From Corynebacterium tuberculostearicum (lineage in GTDB: Bacteria > Actinomycetota > Actinomycetes > Mycobacteriales > Mycobacteriaceae), in NCBI RefSeq assembly GCF_016894265.1, contig NZ_CP069791.1, forward strand, positions 62,001-126,000: a stretch of DNA of 64,000 bases, given 5' to 3'. The position numbers and the translations under genes were made by a program. Positions within the stretch are counted from its first letter, which is position 1; the number at the start of each line of letters is the position of its first letter. Shown one piece after another: positions 37,114 to 46,079 of this stretch. The notes beneath the pieces are model-generated. The model had not been told where the DNA came from. It was given only the letters and a program-made list of their open reading frames with translations, and ran no database searches.

Positions 37114-38200
37114 TTTCTTCTCCTATATATTCGCGTTCGGTGCGGCCATCGGGCAGGCACACCACCTCATAGTTAATGGTGCCTGCTGCCGCGGCGAGAT
37201 CCGTGGCCGATACTCCCCCGTTGCCAAAGATCACGGCGTCTTGCCCCGTGTCCACGCCATGCGGGTTCTCACCTAAGTCCACCACAATCTGATCCATGCA
37301 GATTCTTCCTACCTGCGGGTAGAGGTGCCCACCAATGCCCACGTGCAGGTCGCCCTGATAGCCACGCGGCAGGCCATCGGCATAACCACAGTCCACTGTG
37401 GCCAAAAATCCCGACTTATCCGCCTTCCAGGTCAATCCGTAGCACGTGCCCTCCCCCGGTTTAATGGGCTTGACGTTAAAAATCTGCCCGGACCAGGTCA
37501 TGGCCGGGCGCAAGCCGTGTTCGCGTCCTTCAATGGGCTCCAAGCCATAGCAAGCGGCGCCTACGCGCACCTGCTCGAAATAGGAGGAAGGACGCGTCAG
37601 CACTGCGGGCGAATTGGCCAGGTGATTGATTGGGCATTCCAAACCAATCTCACGCGCGAGTTGCAGGGCCGTGCGGAACGCCTCCTCTTGCGCGTCATTG
37701 TGCGGATTATCCGGCTCATCGGCGCACGCAAAGTGGGACATGAGCCCGAGCACCTTGATGTGTGGGGCATCGCGCAACACCTTAAAGGTCTCTGCCCAAT
37801 CCCCTTCGTCCACACCGGAGCGGTGCATGCCGGTTTCCACCTTGACGTATACCTCGGCAGGAAAATCGGCCTTGACCAGCTTATGCGCCTGCTCAAGGGA
37901 GTTGACCGCTACCTCGATTCCATTGGCCAAGGCTTCTTCGAGGATTTCATCTGTTTGCCAAATCCACGCCACGATGGGCGCATCCACGCCCGCGCGGCGC
38001 AGGTCCACCGCCTCCCGCAAGGTGGCCACGCCAAAGCAATCCGCGCCGGCGCGCGTCATCACCGGCACAACCTTGGCCGCGCCGTGCCCGTAGGCATCGG
38101 CCTTGACCACGCACATCAGCTTGACCTCCGGACCCACCTTTTCCTTGATGAGGCGGACGTTGTGCGCAATGGCGGAGAGATCAATCGTGGTTTTCAGCAT
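37103..38200 (-). CDS. alr: Alanine racemase
   Basis: This PLP enzyme has 365 residues. The PLP-binding Lys33 is in MCVVKADAYGHG. The MHRSGV motif and ACYGLEPIEG with the TIM-barrel end follow, and the second-domain region has the catalytic Tyr in GEGTCYGLTW. I start at the ATG at 38200 (MLKTTIDLSAIAHN), the family N-terminus; the longer frame to 38296 has no family match. It interconverts L- and D-alanine for peptidoglycan. It overlaps tsaE by 11 bases. Confidence 0.95.
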   Translation of the reverse strand: MLKTTIDLSAIAHNVRLIKEKVGPEVKLMCVVKADAYGHGAAKVVPVMTRAGADCFGVATLREAVDLRRAGVDAPIVAWIWQTDEILEEALANGIEVAVNSLEQAHKLVKADFPAEVYVKVETGMHRSGVDEGDWAETFKVLRDAPHIKVLGLMSHFACADEPDNPHNDAQEEAFRTALQLAREIGLECPINHLANSPAVLTRPSSYFEQVRVGAACYGLEPIEGREHGLRPAMTWSGQIFNVKPIKPGEGTCYGLTWKADKSGFLATVDCGYADGLPRGYQGDLHVGIGGHLYPQVGRICMDQIVVDLGENPHGVDTGQDAVIFGNGGVSATDLAAAAGTINYEVVCLPDGRTEREYIGEENAQ

Positions 38201-38288
38201 GCCCACCATTGTGCCACTGCTCACCGATGTGCAGAATTCGGGCGGGGTGTGGCGCACTGACTCGCGATACCTCCACCTTGGAGTCGGC

Positions 38289-39812
38289 TCATCCAATGTC
38301 CTCTATAGAAACTTGCCTCGTAAGTTTGATCCGCGAGCAGAAATCTTCATCATGGCTCACCACTAGCAATGCGCCCCGATAGTTTTCCAAGACTGAGACC
38401 AACCAATCAACAGTTGAAATATCGATGTTGTTAGTCGGCTCATCGAGCATTAGCAATTGCGGCGCCGGATCCGCTAAGAGCACTCTGGCGAATTCCGCCC
38501 TAAATCTTTCGCCTCCCGAGAGGGTCCCTGTCAACGCATGAACCGAGTCAGATTGAAACAACAACTGAGCTAGCTGATCACGGATGAACTGCGGATCCTC
38601 TCGTGGATTCGCGTTGGTAACCACGTCCCATACGCTTAGAGAAGGATCTAAACCAATTCGTTGACGCAAATACCCCGAGCTGCCGATCACGTAGCCCGCC
38701 TCACCGGAGTTAATTCGGTTTAAGAGCGTGGTCTTGCCACTTCCATTTGGTCCTGACAAGCGCACCCGTTCTGGGCCGACAATCGTCAGCCCAGGAATCG
38801 AAATAACCCGCTTTCCTTCCGGCAGCTCAGTTTGTGGCAGCTCGATATAGACCGAATCATCATCTCGTATGTTTCGCTCAGCTCGAGCTAAAGAGCGTTG
38901 GGCCGCTTCAACTGCGCCTGAATGGATTTGCGCTCTGCGTGATGCCGTCTTTTCGGATCGCTGCTTATCAAGCTTCATCGTCATGCCTGGTTTGCGCTTC
39001 GACTCCGCGAACTTCTTTCCACGGCGCGCATCACGCGCAATTCGTGTTTGCATTGCTTGTTGTTCGCGGAGTTGCTGCTTATAAGTCGCCTTGGCGGTAG
39101 ATACTGCTTTTTGAGCTACTTCCTGTTCTGCATTAATCGTGGCTAGGTAGTCGGAATAGTTGCCTTGGAAGAAGCGTAGGTTCCCATCCCTTAATTCCGC
39201 TACCTCGGAAACTACATCCAACAGGTCTTTGTCATGGCTTACCACTAGCACCGGCGCCGCGGCATTTACCAACATATCTTTCAGATGCTTCTTAGCAGTT
39301 CCGTCGAGGTTATTGGTCGGTTCATCGAGGATAATGAAATCCGGCTCGGACAAGAACACCGCTACCAAAGCGACGCGGACCGCTTCACCTCCAGAGAGGC
39401 TTTTGATAGGGTGGTCCAACGGGATATCCAATCCGGCGGCGGAAAGGGCAGCGGCAATGCGCTCACCGACGTCCCATTGCTCCCCAATTAACTCATAGAG
39501 TTCTGGTTCATACTCACCGGCTTCGACTGCGGAAATCGCCGTGAGCACTTGGGTGACACCGAAGATGTCTGCTACTACATCATTTTCATTCCAAGCAAGG
39601 TCTTGTGGCAGGTACGCTATCGATTCCGGCTTTTCCACCGTTCCAGCAGTAGGCAAGATTTTGCCAAGGATGACGTTTAACAGAGTTGTCTTTCCTGCAC
39701 CATTATCCCCAATCAGCGCAGTTAAAGGGCCAGAAAAGGCACCGTTTAGGCCACTGAAGCAGGTTGTGCCATCGGGCCATACTAGGGAAAGGTCGTTCAA
39801 TAAAATAGGCAT
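38289..39812 (-). CDS. ABC-F family ATP-binding protein (possible ribosome protection factor)
   Basis: The product has 507 residues with two ABC domains and no membrane segment. Walker A motifs are GDNGAGKTT (35-43) and GPNGSGKTT. The signatures are KSLSGGEAVRVAL and GTLSGGERFRAEF, with DEPTNNLD and DEPTNNID. The linker (about 215-300) is long and basic, as in ABC-F proteins that act on the ribosome. The gene is visibly lower in GC than its neighbours, suggesting acquisition. A short leader peptide frame and hairpin upstream resemble antibiotic-inducible attenuators, so an antibiotic resistance role (macrolide, lincosamide or pleuromutilin type) is possible. A housekeeping role is the alternative. 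Confidence 0.88.
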   Translation of the reverse strand: MPILLNDLSLVWPDGTTCFSGLNGAFSGPLTALIGDNGAGKTTLLNVILGKILPTAGTVEKPESIAYLPQDLAWNENDVVADIFGVTQVLTAISAVEAGEYEPELYELIGEQWDVGERIAAALSAAGLDIPLDHPIKSLSGGEAVRVALVAVFLSEPDFIILDEPTNNLDGTAKKHLKDMLVNAAAPVLVVSHDKDLLDVVSEVAELRDGNLRFFQGNYSDYLATINAEQEVAQKAVSTAKATYKQQLREQQAMQTRIARDARRGKKFAESKRKPGMTMKLDKQRSEKTASRRAQIHSGAVEAAQRSLARAERNIRDDDSVYIELPQTELPEGKRVISIPGLTIVGPERVRLSGPNGSGKTTLLNRINSGEAGYVIGSSGYLRQRIGLDPSLSVWDVVTNANPREDPQFIRDQLAQLLFQSDSVHALTGTLSGGERFRAEFARVLLADPAPQLLMLDEPTNNIDISTVDWLVSVLENYRGALLVVSHDEDFCSRIKLTRQVSIEDIG

Positions 39813-39834
39813 GCTTAAATCCGTTCTTCCTTTA

Positions 39835-39853
39835 GTGTTTTACGCAAAAACAC
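39835..39853 (-). promoter_or_regulatory. Hairpin in abcF leader
   Basis: GTGTTTT and AAAACAC form a perfect 7-base stem with a 5-base loop. It covers codons 5-8 and the stop of the leader peptide frame, so a ribosome stalled there would melt it. Confidence 0.55.
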
Positions 39854-39866
39854 GACGGATGAGCAC
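39840..39866 (-). CDS. Candidate 8-codon leader peptide upstream of abcF
   Basis: GTG at 39866 starts MLIRRVFA followed by TAA. It has a strong ribosome binding site AAAGGAG seven bases upstream, better than that of the ABC-F gene itself. The stop is 27 bases before the ABC-F start. Short leader peptides with basic residues and a downstream hairpin regulate macrolide-inducible genes by ribosome stalling. No experiment supports it here. Confidence 0.5.
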   Translation of the reverse strand: MLIRRVFA

Positions 39867-39938
39867 TGCCTACTCCTTTCACCGACAACAATTGCTCCCA
39901 ATAGCATAACAGATTCAAGCTTCAATGAAATGCCAAAA

Positions 39939-39979
39939 CCCCCTTACCTCCCACGCAAGAAACGCGGCAAGTAAGGGGG
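39939..39979 (-). terminator. glmS terminator
   Basis: CCCCCTTAC and GTAAGGGGG (9-base stem) with a 23-base, partly paired loop are followed by TTTTGG on the minus strand. It separates glmS from the ABC-F unit. Confidence 0.8.
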
Positions 39980-40005
39980 GCTTAACTAGTACCGTTCGGC
40001 GTGGA

Positions 40006-41877
40006 TTACTCCACGGTCACGGACTTGGCCAGGTTACGCGGCTGGTCCACGTCGAAACCCTTGGACTTTGCTACATGGGCGGCAAAGATCTGCAGCGGCA
40101 CGGTGGCCAGCAGCGGCTGCATCAGGGTCGGCGCCTTCGGGATGCGGATGACGTGGTTAGCGTAATCCTCGACGGCGGTATCGCCCTCTTCCGCAATCAC
40201 GATGGTGATGGCACCGCGGGCGCGGATCTCCTGGATATTGGAGACAACCTTGGAGTGCAGGGAGTCGCGGCCGCGCGGGGACGGCACGATGACGAAGACC
40301 GGCTGGCCTTCCTCAATCAGTGCAATCGGGCCGTGCTTGAGCTCGCCGGCGGCAAAGCCCTCGGCGTGCAGGTAGGCGATCTCCTTGAGCTTGAGCGCAC
40401 CTTCAAGAGCTACAGGGAAGCCAACGTGGCGGCCCAAGAAGAGCACGGATTCCGCATCCTTCATGGAGTTGGCCAGGTTGGCCACCTGGTCCTCTTCGTC
40501 GATGACGTTTTGGACCTTGTCCGGCATGTGGCGCAGCTCAGCCAGAACGCTCTGGATTTCATCGGCGAACATGTTGCCGCGCAGCTGGGCCAGGTAGAGG
40601 CCAAGCAGGTAGGTGGCGGTGATCTGTGCCAGGAAGGCCTTGGTGGAGGCCACAGCGATTTCCGGACCGGCGTGGGTGTAGAGCGCGGCATCGGATTCGC
40701 GCGGGATGGACGAGCCCTGGGTATTGCAGATGGCAATAACCTTGGCGCCCTGCTGGCGGGCGTGGCGCACGGCCATCAGAGTATCCATGGTCTCGCCGGA
40801 CTGGGACAGTGCGACGACCAAGGTCTTTTCGTTCACGATCGGATCGCGGTAACGGAACTCGTGGGCGAGCTCGACCTCGGTAGGAATGCGGCACCAGTGC
40901 TCGATGGCATAGCGTGCCACGTGGCCGGCGTAGGCGGCGGTACCGCAAGCGATGACGATGATCTTGTCGATGGACTTCAAAACGGTCTCATCGATGCGCA
41001 GATCATCGAGGGTCAGCTGGCCCTGTTCATCGAAGCGGCCGAGCAGGGTATCGCGCACAGCGGCGGGCTGGTCGTGGATTTCCTTTTCCATGAAGGAATC
41101 GAAGCCACCCTTTTCGGCAGCGGCGGCATCCCACTTGATTTCAAAAGGCTTGCCCTGTGCAGGGTTGCCCGCATAATCGGTGATTTCTACCTCGTCGGCG
41201 GTGATGGTCACGACCTGGTCGTTGTCCATCTCCACGGCGGACTTGGTGTAATCGATGAAGCCGGATACGTCGGAGCCGAGGAAGTTCTCGCCCTCGCCCA
41301 GGCCGATAACCAGCGGCGAGTCACGGCGCGCGGCAACAATGCGATCGGCCTGCTCGGCGTGGATGGCCAGCAGGGTGAATGCGCCCTCCAGGCGGGAGCA
41401 GGTCAGCTGCATCGCCTTGGTGAGGTCACCAGCGGCCTCGTTGTGGAAGACATCGCCCAGCAACGTAGCGGCAACCTCAGTGTCGGTCTCGGAAACGAAG
41501 TTGTAGCCCTTGTTCAAAAGCTCGGACTTGAGCTCGGCGAAGTTCTCAATGATGCCGTTGTGCACCACGGCCAGCTTGCCGCCATCGACCACGTGCGGGT
41601 GCGCATTCAGGTCGGTAGGGCCACCATGGGTAGCCCAGCGGGTATGGCCAATGCCCAGCACAGAGTCTGGCAACGGGCGGGCCTCAATCTCAGCATCCAG
41701 CGCAGCGACCTTACCGGCCTTCTTGCGCCAGCTGATGTCCCCATCGGCGTACATTGCTACGCCAGCGGAGTCATAGCCGCGGTATTCCAAACGGCGCAGC
41801 CCTTCCAAGACTACGTCGAGGGCGAAGTAATCACGGTCACCACCAGCGTGACCAATATATCCAACAATTCCACACAT
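40006..41877 (-). CDS. glmS: Glutamine-fructose-6-phosphate aminotransferase
   Basis: The product has 623 residues. It starts MCGIVGYIG, with Cys2 as the glutamine-hydrolysing nucleophile. The glutaminase domain is followed by two SIS domains (ACGTAAYAGHVARY and the VPLQIFAAHVAKSKGFDVDQPRNLAKSVTVE end, quoted in parts). It makes glucosamine-6-phosphate for peptidoglycan and envelope sugars. glmM, the next enzyme, is encoded at 48.3 kb. It has its own terminator. Confidence 0.97.
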   Translation of the reverse strand: MCGIVGYIGHAGGDRDYFALDVVLEGLRRLEYRGYDSAGVAMYADGDISWRKKAGKVAALDAEIEARPLPDSVLGIGHTRWATHGGPTDLNAHPHVVDGGKLAVVHNGIIENFAELKSELLNKGYNFVSETDTEVAATLLGDVFHNEAAGDLTKAMQLTCSRLEGAFTLLAIHAEQADRIVAARRDSPLVIGLGEGENFLGSDVSGFIDYTKSAVEMDNDQVVTITADEVEITDYAGNPAQGKPFEIKWDAAAAEKGGFDSFMEKEIHDQPAAVRDTLLGRFDEQGQLTLDDLRIDETVLKSIDKIIVIACGTAAYAGHVARYAIEHWCRIPTEVELAHEFRYRDPIVNEKTLVVALSQSGETMDTLMAVRHARQQGAKVIAICNTQGSSIPRESDAALYTHAGPEIAVASTKAFLAQITATYLLGLYLAQLRGNMFADEIQSVLAELRHMPDKVQNVIDEEDQVANLANSMKDAESVLFLGRHVGFPVALEGALKLKEIAYLHAEGFAAGELKHGPIALIEEGQPVFVIVPSPRGRDSLHSKVVSNIQEIRARGAITIVIAEEGDTAVEDYANHVIRIPKAPTLMQPLLATVPLQIFAAHVAKSKGFDVDQPRNLAKSVTVE

Positions 41878-41922
41878 GGTTGCTGATTTTACAGCACGGG
41901 GAAGAAACCTCTAGGCGGGCGG

Positions 41923-41936
41923 GGCGTCGGCAAGCG
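41923..41936 (+). repeat. Exact copy of GGCGTCGGCAAGCG in intergenic DNA
   Basis: This copy lies between the glmS start and the end of the upstream dehydrogenase gene, outside any gene. It shows that the word is not only a consequence of protein sequence. Confidence 0.7.
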
Positions 41937-41972
41937 GGGCATAGTGCCCCACCCGCTAGTGCGCTGGGAAAA

Positions 41973-44777
41973 CTAGCGCGTCGCCTGCTCCAAAAGTTCC
42001 AGAATGTGGTGATAATCCTCGCCGGTAGCACGGGTCAGGCCGAGCTCGCAGGTGCGGTTGGTCGAGGCGTGATACTGCGCCCCGATTTCCTTGACTTGCG
42101 CGGCTTCGGCGCGCGTTGCGGCGTCGGTTAGCTCCGGATGCAGCATGCCGCGATCGCCGGCATAGCCGCAGCAATTCCAGTCAGTGGGAATGTGTACCTC
42201 GGCCGCGGCGGCGCGGGCTACCTTCTCCACGTCTTCCATCATGCCCAGCTGGAAGGCAGAGCAGGTGGGGTGCACGGTCACGGAAGCCGCGGGGTTCTTG
42301 ACCGCAAGCTGCGGCAGGAGGGTATCGGCCGTAAAGCTAATGGCATCAAGAACGGTAATGCCCACGGACTCCAGCATGTCCTTAAACCCGGCGGTGCAGC
42401 TGCTGGCGTCCACGATGACCGGCAGGCGCGCACCATCGGTGGCCTCCATGACGATATCGCGCACGCGCTGCTCCATCGCATCGTGGCCGGCCTGCATGCC
42501 CTTAGACGCCCATGGGGTGCCACAGCAGAGCTTGTCGATGCCCTCCGGAACCTCCAGCGCTACCCCGGCGCGCTCCAAGAGAGCCACGAAGGAATCGGTA
42601 GTGCCCTTGCCACCACCCTGCGGGCCAAACATGGTGTTCACGCAGGCAGGCAGGTAAATTCCGGTGGTCTGCGCGTAGCGGTCACCCACGCGCCCGGCCA
42701 AGCGGCCACGGGACTTGCCGCCCTTGCCCAGCTCCGGCTGGTACTGCGGCAAGTTATCGGTGCCGATGAGGCTGCGGCCCACGTCGGTGACCTTCTTGAC
42801 CAGCTCAGTGGGCAGTAGGTGCGCGCCGGTCAGCGCCAGCCCGGCTCCTTGGCTAACGACCTGCCAATTCTTGGCGGCAGCGCCCCACAGCTTCTGCTGC
42901 GCTGGTTGGGCCTCCTCGCGGCGCAGGCGCTTGATGAACTTGCCGGTATCGATACCTACCGGGCAGGCGGTGCGGCACATGGAATCCACCGCGCAGGTCT
43001 CGATGCCCATGTATTCATAGGCCTCATCCAGCTCGGCTACTAGCTGGCTATCGCCGGCTTCTTCCGCGCGCTTGCGGGCGCGGCGCACGACGATGCGTTG
43101 GCGTGGGGTAAGGGTGAGATCGCGCGATGGGCAGACCGGCTCGCAGTAGCCGCACTCCACGCAGCGGTCCACTTCCTCTTCCACGGTGGGGTTGAGCTTG
43201 ATGTTTTTGATGTGCGCATCGGGGTCATCGTCCAAGATGACGCCCGGGTTCATCGTATTGGTGGGATCGCAGGCCCGCTTGAGTTCTTGCATGACCGCGT
43301 AGAGTTCGTCGCCATACTGGCGGCGTACATATGGCGCCATGGCGCGGCCGGTGCCGTGCTCGGCCTTGAGGTTGCCCTCGGCCGAGATAACCACGTCCAC
43401 CATGCCCTCGTTGAAGTCGTTATACCGGCCGATGGCGTCATCGCCTTCAAAGCGGTCCGTGAGCAGGAAGTGGATATTGCCGTCCTTGGCGTGGCCGAAG
43501 ATTACGGCGTCGTCATAGCCATAGCGGGCAAAGAGTTCCTGCAGGGAAGAGCAGGTATCAGCCAAATCCCCCACGGGCACGACGATGTCTTCCAAAAGCG
43601 CGGTTGTACCGGACGGGCGCGCCTCAGCTACCTGGGCATACAGGCCCTTGCGGAAGCTCCATGCGGTATTGCGCGAAGCGGTATCGGCCGAGAAGGCGGC
43701 TGGCGATTGCAGCGGCAGCTCGCGCAGAAGCTGCGAGCCCTTGCCCTCCTTCTCCCGCAGTTCTTCTTCCGCGTCGGCGTGGTACTCAATGAGCAGCGCG
43801 GCCTGCTTATCCACATCGAAACCGGTGATGGCCTGCGGGATCTTGTCAAAGCCTTGGCCTACGCGGATCGAGGCAGAGTCCATCAGCTCCAGGGTGGCCG
43901 CCCCGGTATCTAGCAGGGCCGGCAGGGACTTGGTGGCAGCGGTGAGGTCATCAAATACAGCCACCGTGGTGGTGGTCAGCTTGGAAATGGGCACGGTGCG
44001 GAATACCGCCTCAGCGATGAAGGCCAGGGTTCCCTCCGAGCCGATGAGCAGGTGCTCAAAGAGCTTGACCGGGCTATCAAAATCTAGGAAGGAATTGAGT
44101 CCATAGCCCATCGTGTTTTTCAGCTGGAAGTGGCGGCGGATAATATCCACGGACTCCTGGTTATCGCGCACGCGGCGCTGCAGGCGGGTGAGTGTTTCCA
44201 CCAGCTCCGGTTCCTGCTCTTGGAACTGCCGGTCCGCATCCGGATCGGCGGTATTGATCACGGTGCCGGTAGGCAGCACAAACGTTAGCGATTCCAGAGT
44301 GTTATACGTATTGAGCTCGGTACCGCAGGCCATACCGGAGGAGTTATTGGCCACCACGCCACCGATGGTGCAGGCAGATTCACTGGCCGGATCCGGGCCA
44401 AGCTTGCGATTGCGCAGGCCCAGGCGGGCGTTGACCTGGCGCACCGTCGCGCCGGGCTGGACGCGCACGCGCTTGCCCTCATCCAGCACCTCGATGCCGC
44501 GGAAGTGCTTGCGCACATCCACTAGGTAGCCATCGCCAGAAGCCTGGCCGGCAAGGGAGGTACCGCCGGAGCGCAGGGTGACCGGAACATTCTGCTGCCG
44601 GCCCGCGCGGAAGATGGCGGCCACGTGCTCAGCCGAGCGGGCCTCGATGACTGCCTTGGGGGTGTACAGGTAATGCGAGGCATCGGAGGCATGTGCCACG
44701 CGGTCAATGACCTCGGTCTTTACCTCCATCCCATAACGAGTAGAAAGTTCTTCCACATCAACGACGCCGGTAGTCAT
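41973..44777 (-). CDS. FAD-binding and (Fe-S)-binding oxidoreductase (D-lactate/glycolate dehydrogenase type)
   Basis: The product has 934 residues fusing two modules. The N-terminal half is a GlcD-type FAD domain (PVTLRSGGTSLAGQA and ASESACTIGGVVANNSSGMACG). The C-terminal half has two 4Fe-4S motifs (CVECGYCEPVCPSRD and CRTACPVGIDTGKF) and two CCG domains (HPTCSAFQLG and WNCCGYAGDRG), as in GlpC/LldE. Such fusions oxidise 2-hydroxy acids, often D-lactate or D-2-hydroxyglutarate, and pass electrons to quinone; the substrate is not clear. I start at the ATG at 44777 (MTTGVVDVEEL). Confidence 0.9.
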   Translation of the reverse strand: MTTGVVDVEELSTRYGMEVKTEVIDRVAHASDASHYLYTPKAVIEARSAEHVAAIFRAGRQQNVPVTLRSGGTSLAGQASGDGYLVDVRKHFRGIEVLDEGKRVRVQPGATVRQVNARLGLRNRKLGPDPASESACTIGGVVANNSSGMACGTELNTYNTLESLTFVLPTGTVINTADPDADRQFQEQEPELVETLTRLQRRVRDNQESVDIIRRHFQLKNTMGYGLNSFLDFDSPVKLFEHLLIGSEGTLAFIAEAVFRTVPISKLTTTTVAVFDDLTAATKSLPALLDTGAATLELMDSASIRVGQGFDKIPQAITGFDVDKQAALLIEYHADAEEELREKEGKGSQLLRELPLQSPAAFSADTASRNTAWSFRKGLYAQVAEARPSGTTALLEDIVVPVGDLADTCSSLQELFARYGYDDAVIFGHAKDGNIHFLLTDRFEGDDAIGRYNDFNEGMVDVVISAEGNLKAEHGTGRAMAPYVRRQYGDELYAVMQELKRACDPTNTMNPGVILDDDPDAHIKNIKLNPTVEEEVDRCVECGYCEPVCPSRDLTLTPRQRIVVRRARKRAEEAGDSQLVAELDEAYEYMGIETCAVDSMCRTACPVGIDTGKFIKRLRREEAQPAQQKLWGAAAKNWQVVSQGAGLALTGAHLLPTELVKKVTDVGRSLIGTDNLPQYQPELGKGGKSRGRLAGRVGDRYAQTTGIYLPACVNTMFGPQGGGKGTTDSFVALLERAGVALEVPEGIDKLCCGTPWASKGMQAGHDAMEQRVRDIVMEATDGARLPVIVDASSCTAGFKDMLESVGITVLDAISFTADTLLPQLAVKNPAASVTVHPTCSAFQLGMMEDVEKVARAAAAEVHIPTDWNCCGYAGDRGMLHPELTDAATRAEAAQVKEIGAQYHASTNRTCELGLTRATGEDYHHILELLEQATR

Positions 44778-44967
44778 GTACCGCAGCCCGCCTTCCCAGA
44801 AAATAGAGTATGTAGTTGCCCACACATTGCACTCCCCTGCGCACAGGCGCGCAAGTTAGGAGGGGCTTAGGAAAGCCTTTCCACCACACCCGTGGCTCGG
44901 CTGCATACTGCGCAGACATTTCTCAGATAAACCCGCACCCTTTCCCGCCTGACAGGTGATCTTCATC

Positions 44968-44973
44968 TATCCT
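44968..44973 (+). promoter_or_regulatory. -10 box of leaderless hydrolase gene
   Basis: TATCCT ends 7 bases before the GTG at 44981 and there is no ribosome binding site. Confidence 0.45.
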
Positions 44974-44980
44974 GGAATGC

Positions 44981-45814
44981 GTGTCTGCGAATTTGAATAA
45001 ACATCTAGCAACGTTGTCGAAGCGCGGTCGCAACCGAGTTTTGGTTGGCGACCTTGACTATGCCGGAATCACCGGCAAGGTTTATACCCCCGCGGAGGGC
45101 CAAAGCCTGCCCGCCGTGGCCTTTGGCCATGACTGGATGCACAAGATTAAGGATTACCACGCCACCCTGCGCCACCTGGCCAGCTGGGGCATCGTCGTGG
45201 TAGCCCCCGATTCCGAAACCGGCCCCTTCCCCAACCACCGCAACTTGGCCGCGGATATGGAATCCGCGCTGCAGATTGCCGCTGGGGTAAAGCTTGGCGC
45301 TGGCAATATTACGGTCTCCCCGGGCAAGCTCGGCATGATTGGCCACGGCATGGGCGGTGGCACAGCCGTGCTCGGCGCCTTAGATAACCAGAAGGTCGCC
45401 GCCGTCGCCGCCATTTACCCTTCCGTCACCGCGCCATCTGCGGTGCAGGCAGCCCGCCGCATTACTACCCCGGGCTTGGTCATTGGCGCCGGCCAGGAAG
45501 ACATTTTCAATGCCGGCAACCCCGCCAAGCTGGCCCATAACTGGAATGGCCCGGTCTGCTTCCGCGCCATCGATAAGGGCAGCCACGCCGGCTTTACCGA
45601 AGATCGCCTGCGCAAGCTGGCCATCGGCACCGCCGCCTTCCAATCCGGCCCCACCGAAATCGCCCGCGGCTTGGTCACCGGCTTCCTGCTGGCCACCCTC
45701 AATGGCGATTCCACCTATGACGCCTTTGCGGATCCAAAGGCGAGCGCCAAGAAGGTCCAAAGCCTCGTAGGCGAGGACTTGGCCGAGCGCGCCGGCGTCA
45801 CCCGCGACGCCTAA
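44981..45814 (+). CDS. Alpha/beta hydrolase-fold protein lacking the nucleophilic Ser
   Basis: The product has 277 residues with dienelactone-hydrolase/chlorophyllase-like features. It has LPAVAFGHDWMHKIKDY, then WGIVVVAPDSETG, the nucleophile elbow, GAGQEDIF (acid loop) and a C-terminal GSHAGF (His loop). The elbow reads GHGMGG (about 121-126), with Gly123 where Ser, Cys or Asp should be. So it is either a non-catalytic member or uses another residue. The protein is cytosolic, without a signal peptide. The leaderless GTG start is supported by the -10 box. Function unknown. Confidence 0.82.
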   Translation: MSANLNKHLATLSKRGRNRVLVGDLDYAGITGKVYTPAEGQSLPAVAFGHDWMHKIKDYHATLRHLASWGIVVVAPDSETGPFPNHRNLAADMESALQIAAGVKLGAGNITVSPGKLGMIGHGMGGGTAVLGALDNQKVAAVAAIYPSVTAPSAVQAARRITTPGLVIGAGQEDIFNAGNPAKLAHNWNGPVCFRAIDKGSHAGFTEDRLRKLAIGTAAFQSGPTEIARGLVTGFLLATLNGDSTYDAFADPKASAKKVQSLVGEDLAERAGVTRDA

Positions 45815-45818
45815 GGTA

Positions 45819-46079
45819 TTAACCCCGCCGCAGCACAGATTGCACCTGCCCCGACGCGTTCCGTGAGCGCGCCGGGGCAGCTCCATATCGTGGCCTTGGC
45901 ATCGCCGCCGCTTGCCGACGCCCCACCTGCCCCTTCTCCCTTCGCGCCTCCTGCATGGCTTTATCCGCGGACTTTTCTAGCTCGTCTTGCGCTTTCGCCA
46001 GCGTTTTTTCAAATTCCAGCAGGCGTTTAGCCGTCCTTTCCCGAAAGCCCTGCGCAAATTCTGCGAAGTCGTTATTCAT
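45819..46079 (-). CDS. Small basic coiled-coil protein, third gene of ESX-associated operon
   Basis: The product has 86 residues. The first 45 (FAQGFRERTAKRLLEFEKTL and following) form an amphipathic coiled coil, and the rest is a basic Arg/Gly/Ala tail. The ATG shares one base with the stop of the large Cys/Pro/Glu-rich gene (TAATG), so both are translated together. Its tail covers a reverse-oriented GGCGTCGGCAAGCG copy (45909-45922), read there as Gly-Arg-Arg-Gln. No family is recognised. A chaperone or partner role for the upstream product is a guess from the operon. Confidence 0.6.
   Translation of the reverse strand: MNNDFAEFAQGFRERTAKRLLEFEKTLAKAQDELEKSADKAMQEARREKGQVGRRQAAAMPRPRYGAAPARSRNASGQVQSVLRRG
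45909..45922 (-). repeat. Exact copy of GGCGTCGGCAAGCG, read in an unusual frame
   Basis: Here the word falls in a minus-strand gene in the orientation opposite to all other genic copies, so it encodes different amino acids. Confidence 0.65.

Noticed and set aside
39925..41886. 653-codon open frame on the plus strand across glmS
   Set aside because: It is a shadow of glmS with no recognisable domain.
44826..44980. Possible small RNA of the 6C type in the C-rich gap before the hydrolase gene
   Set aside because: C-rich runs are present, but I could not find the two paired hairpins with C-rich loops that define it.
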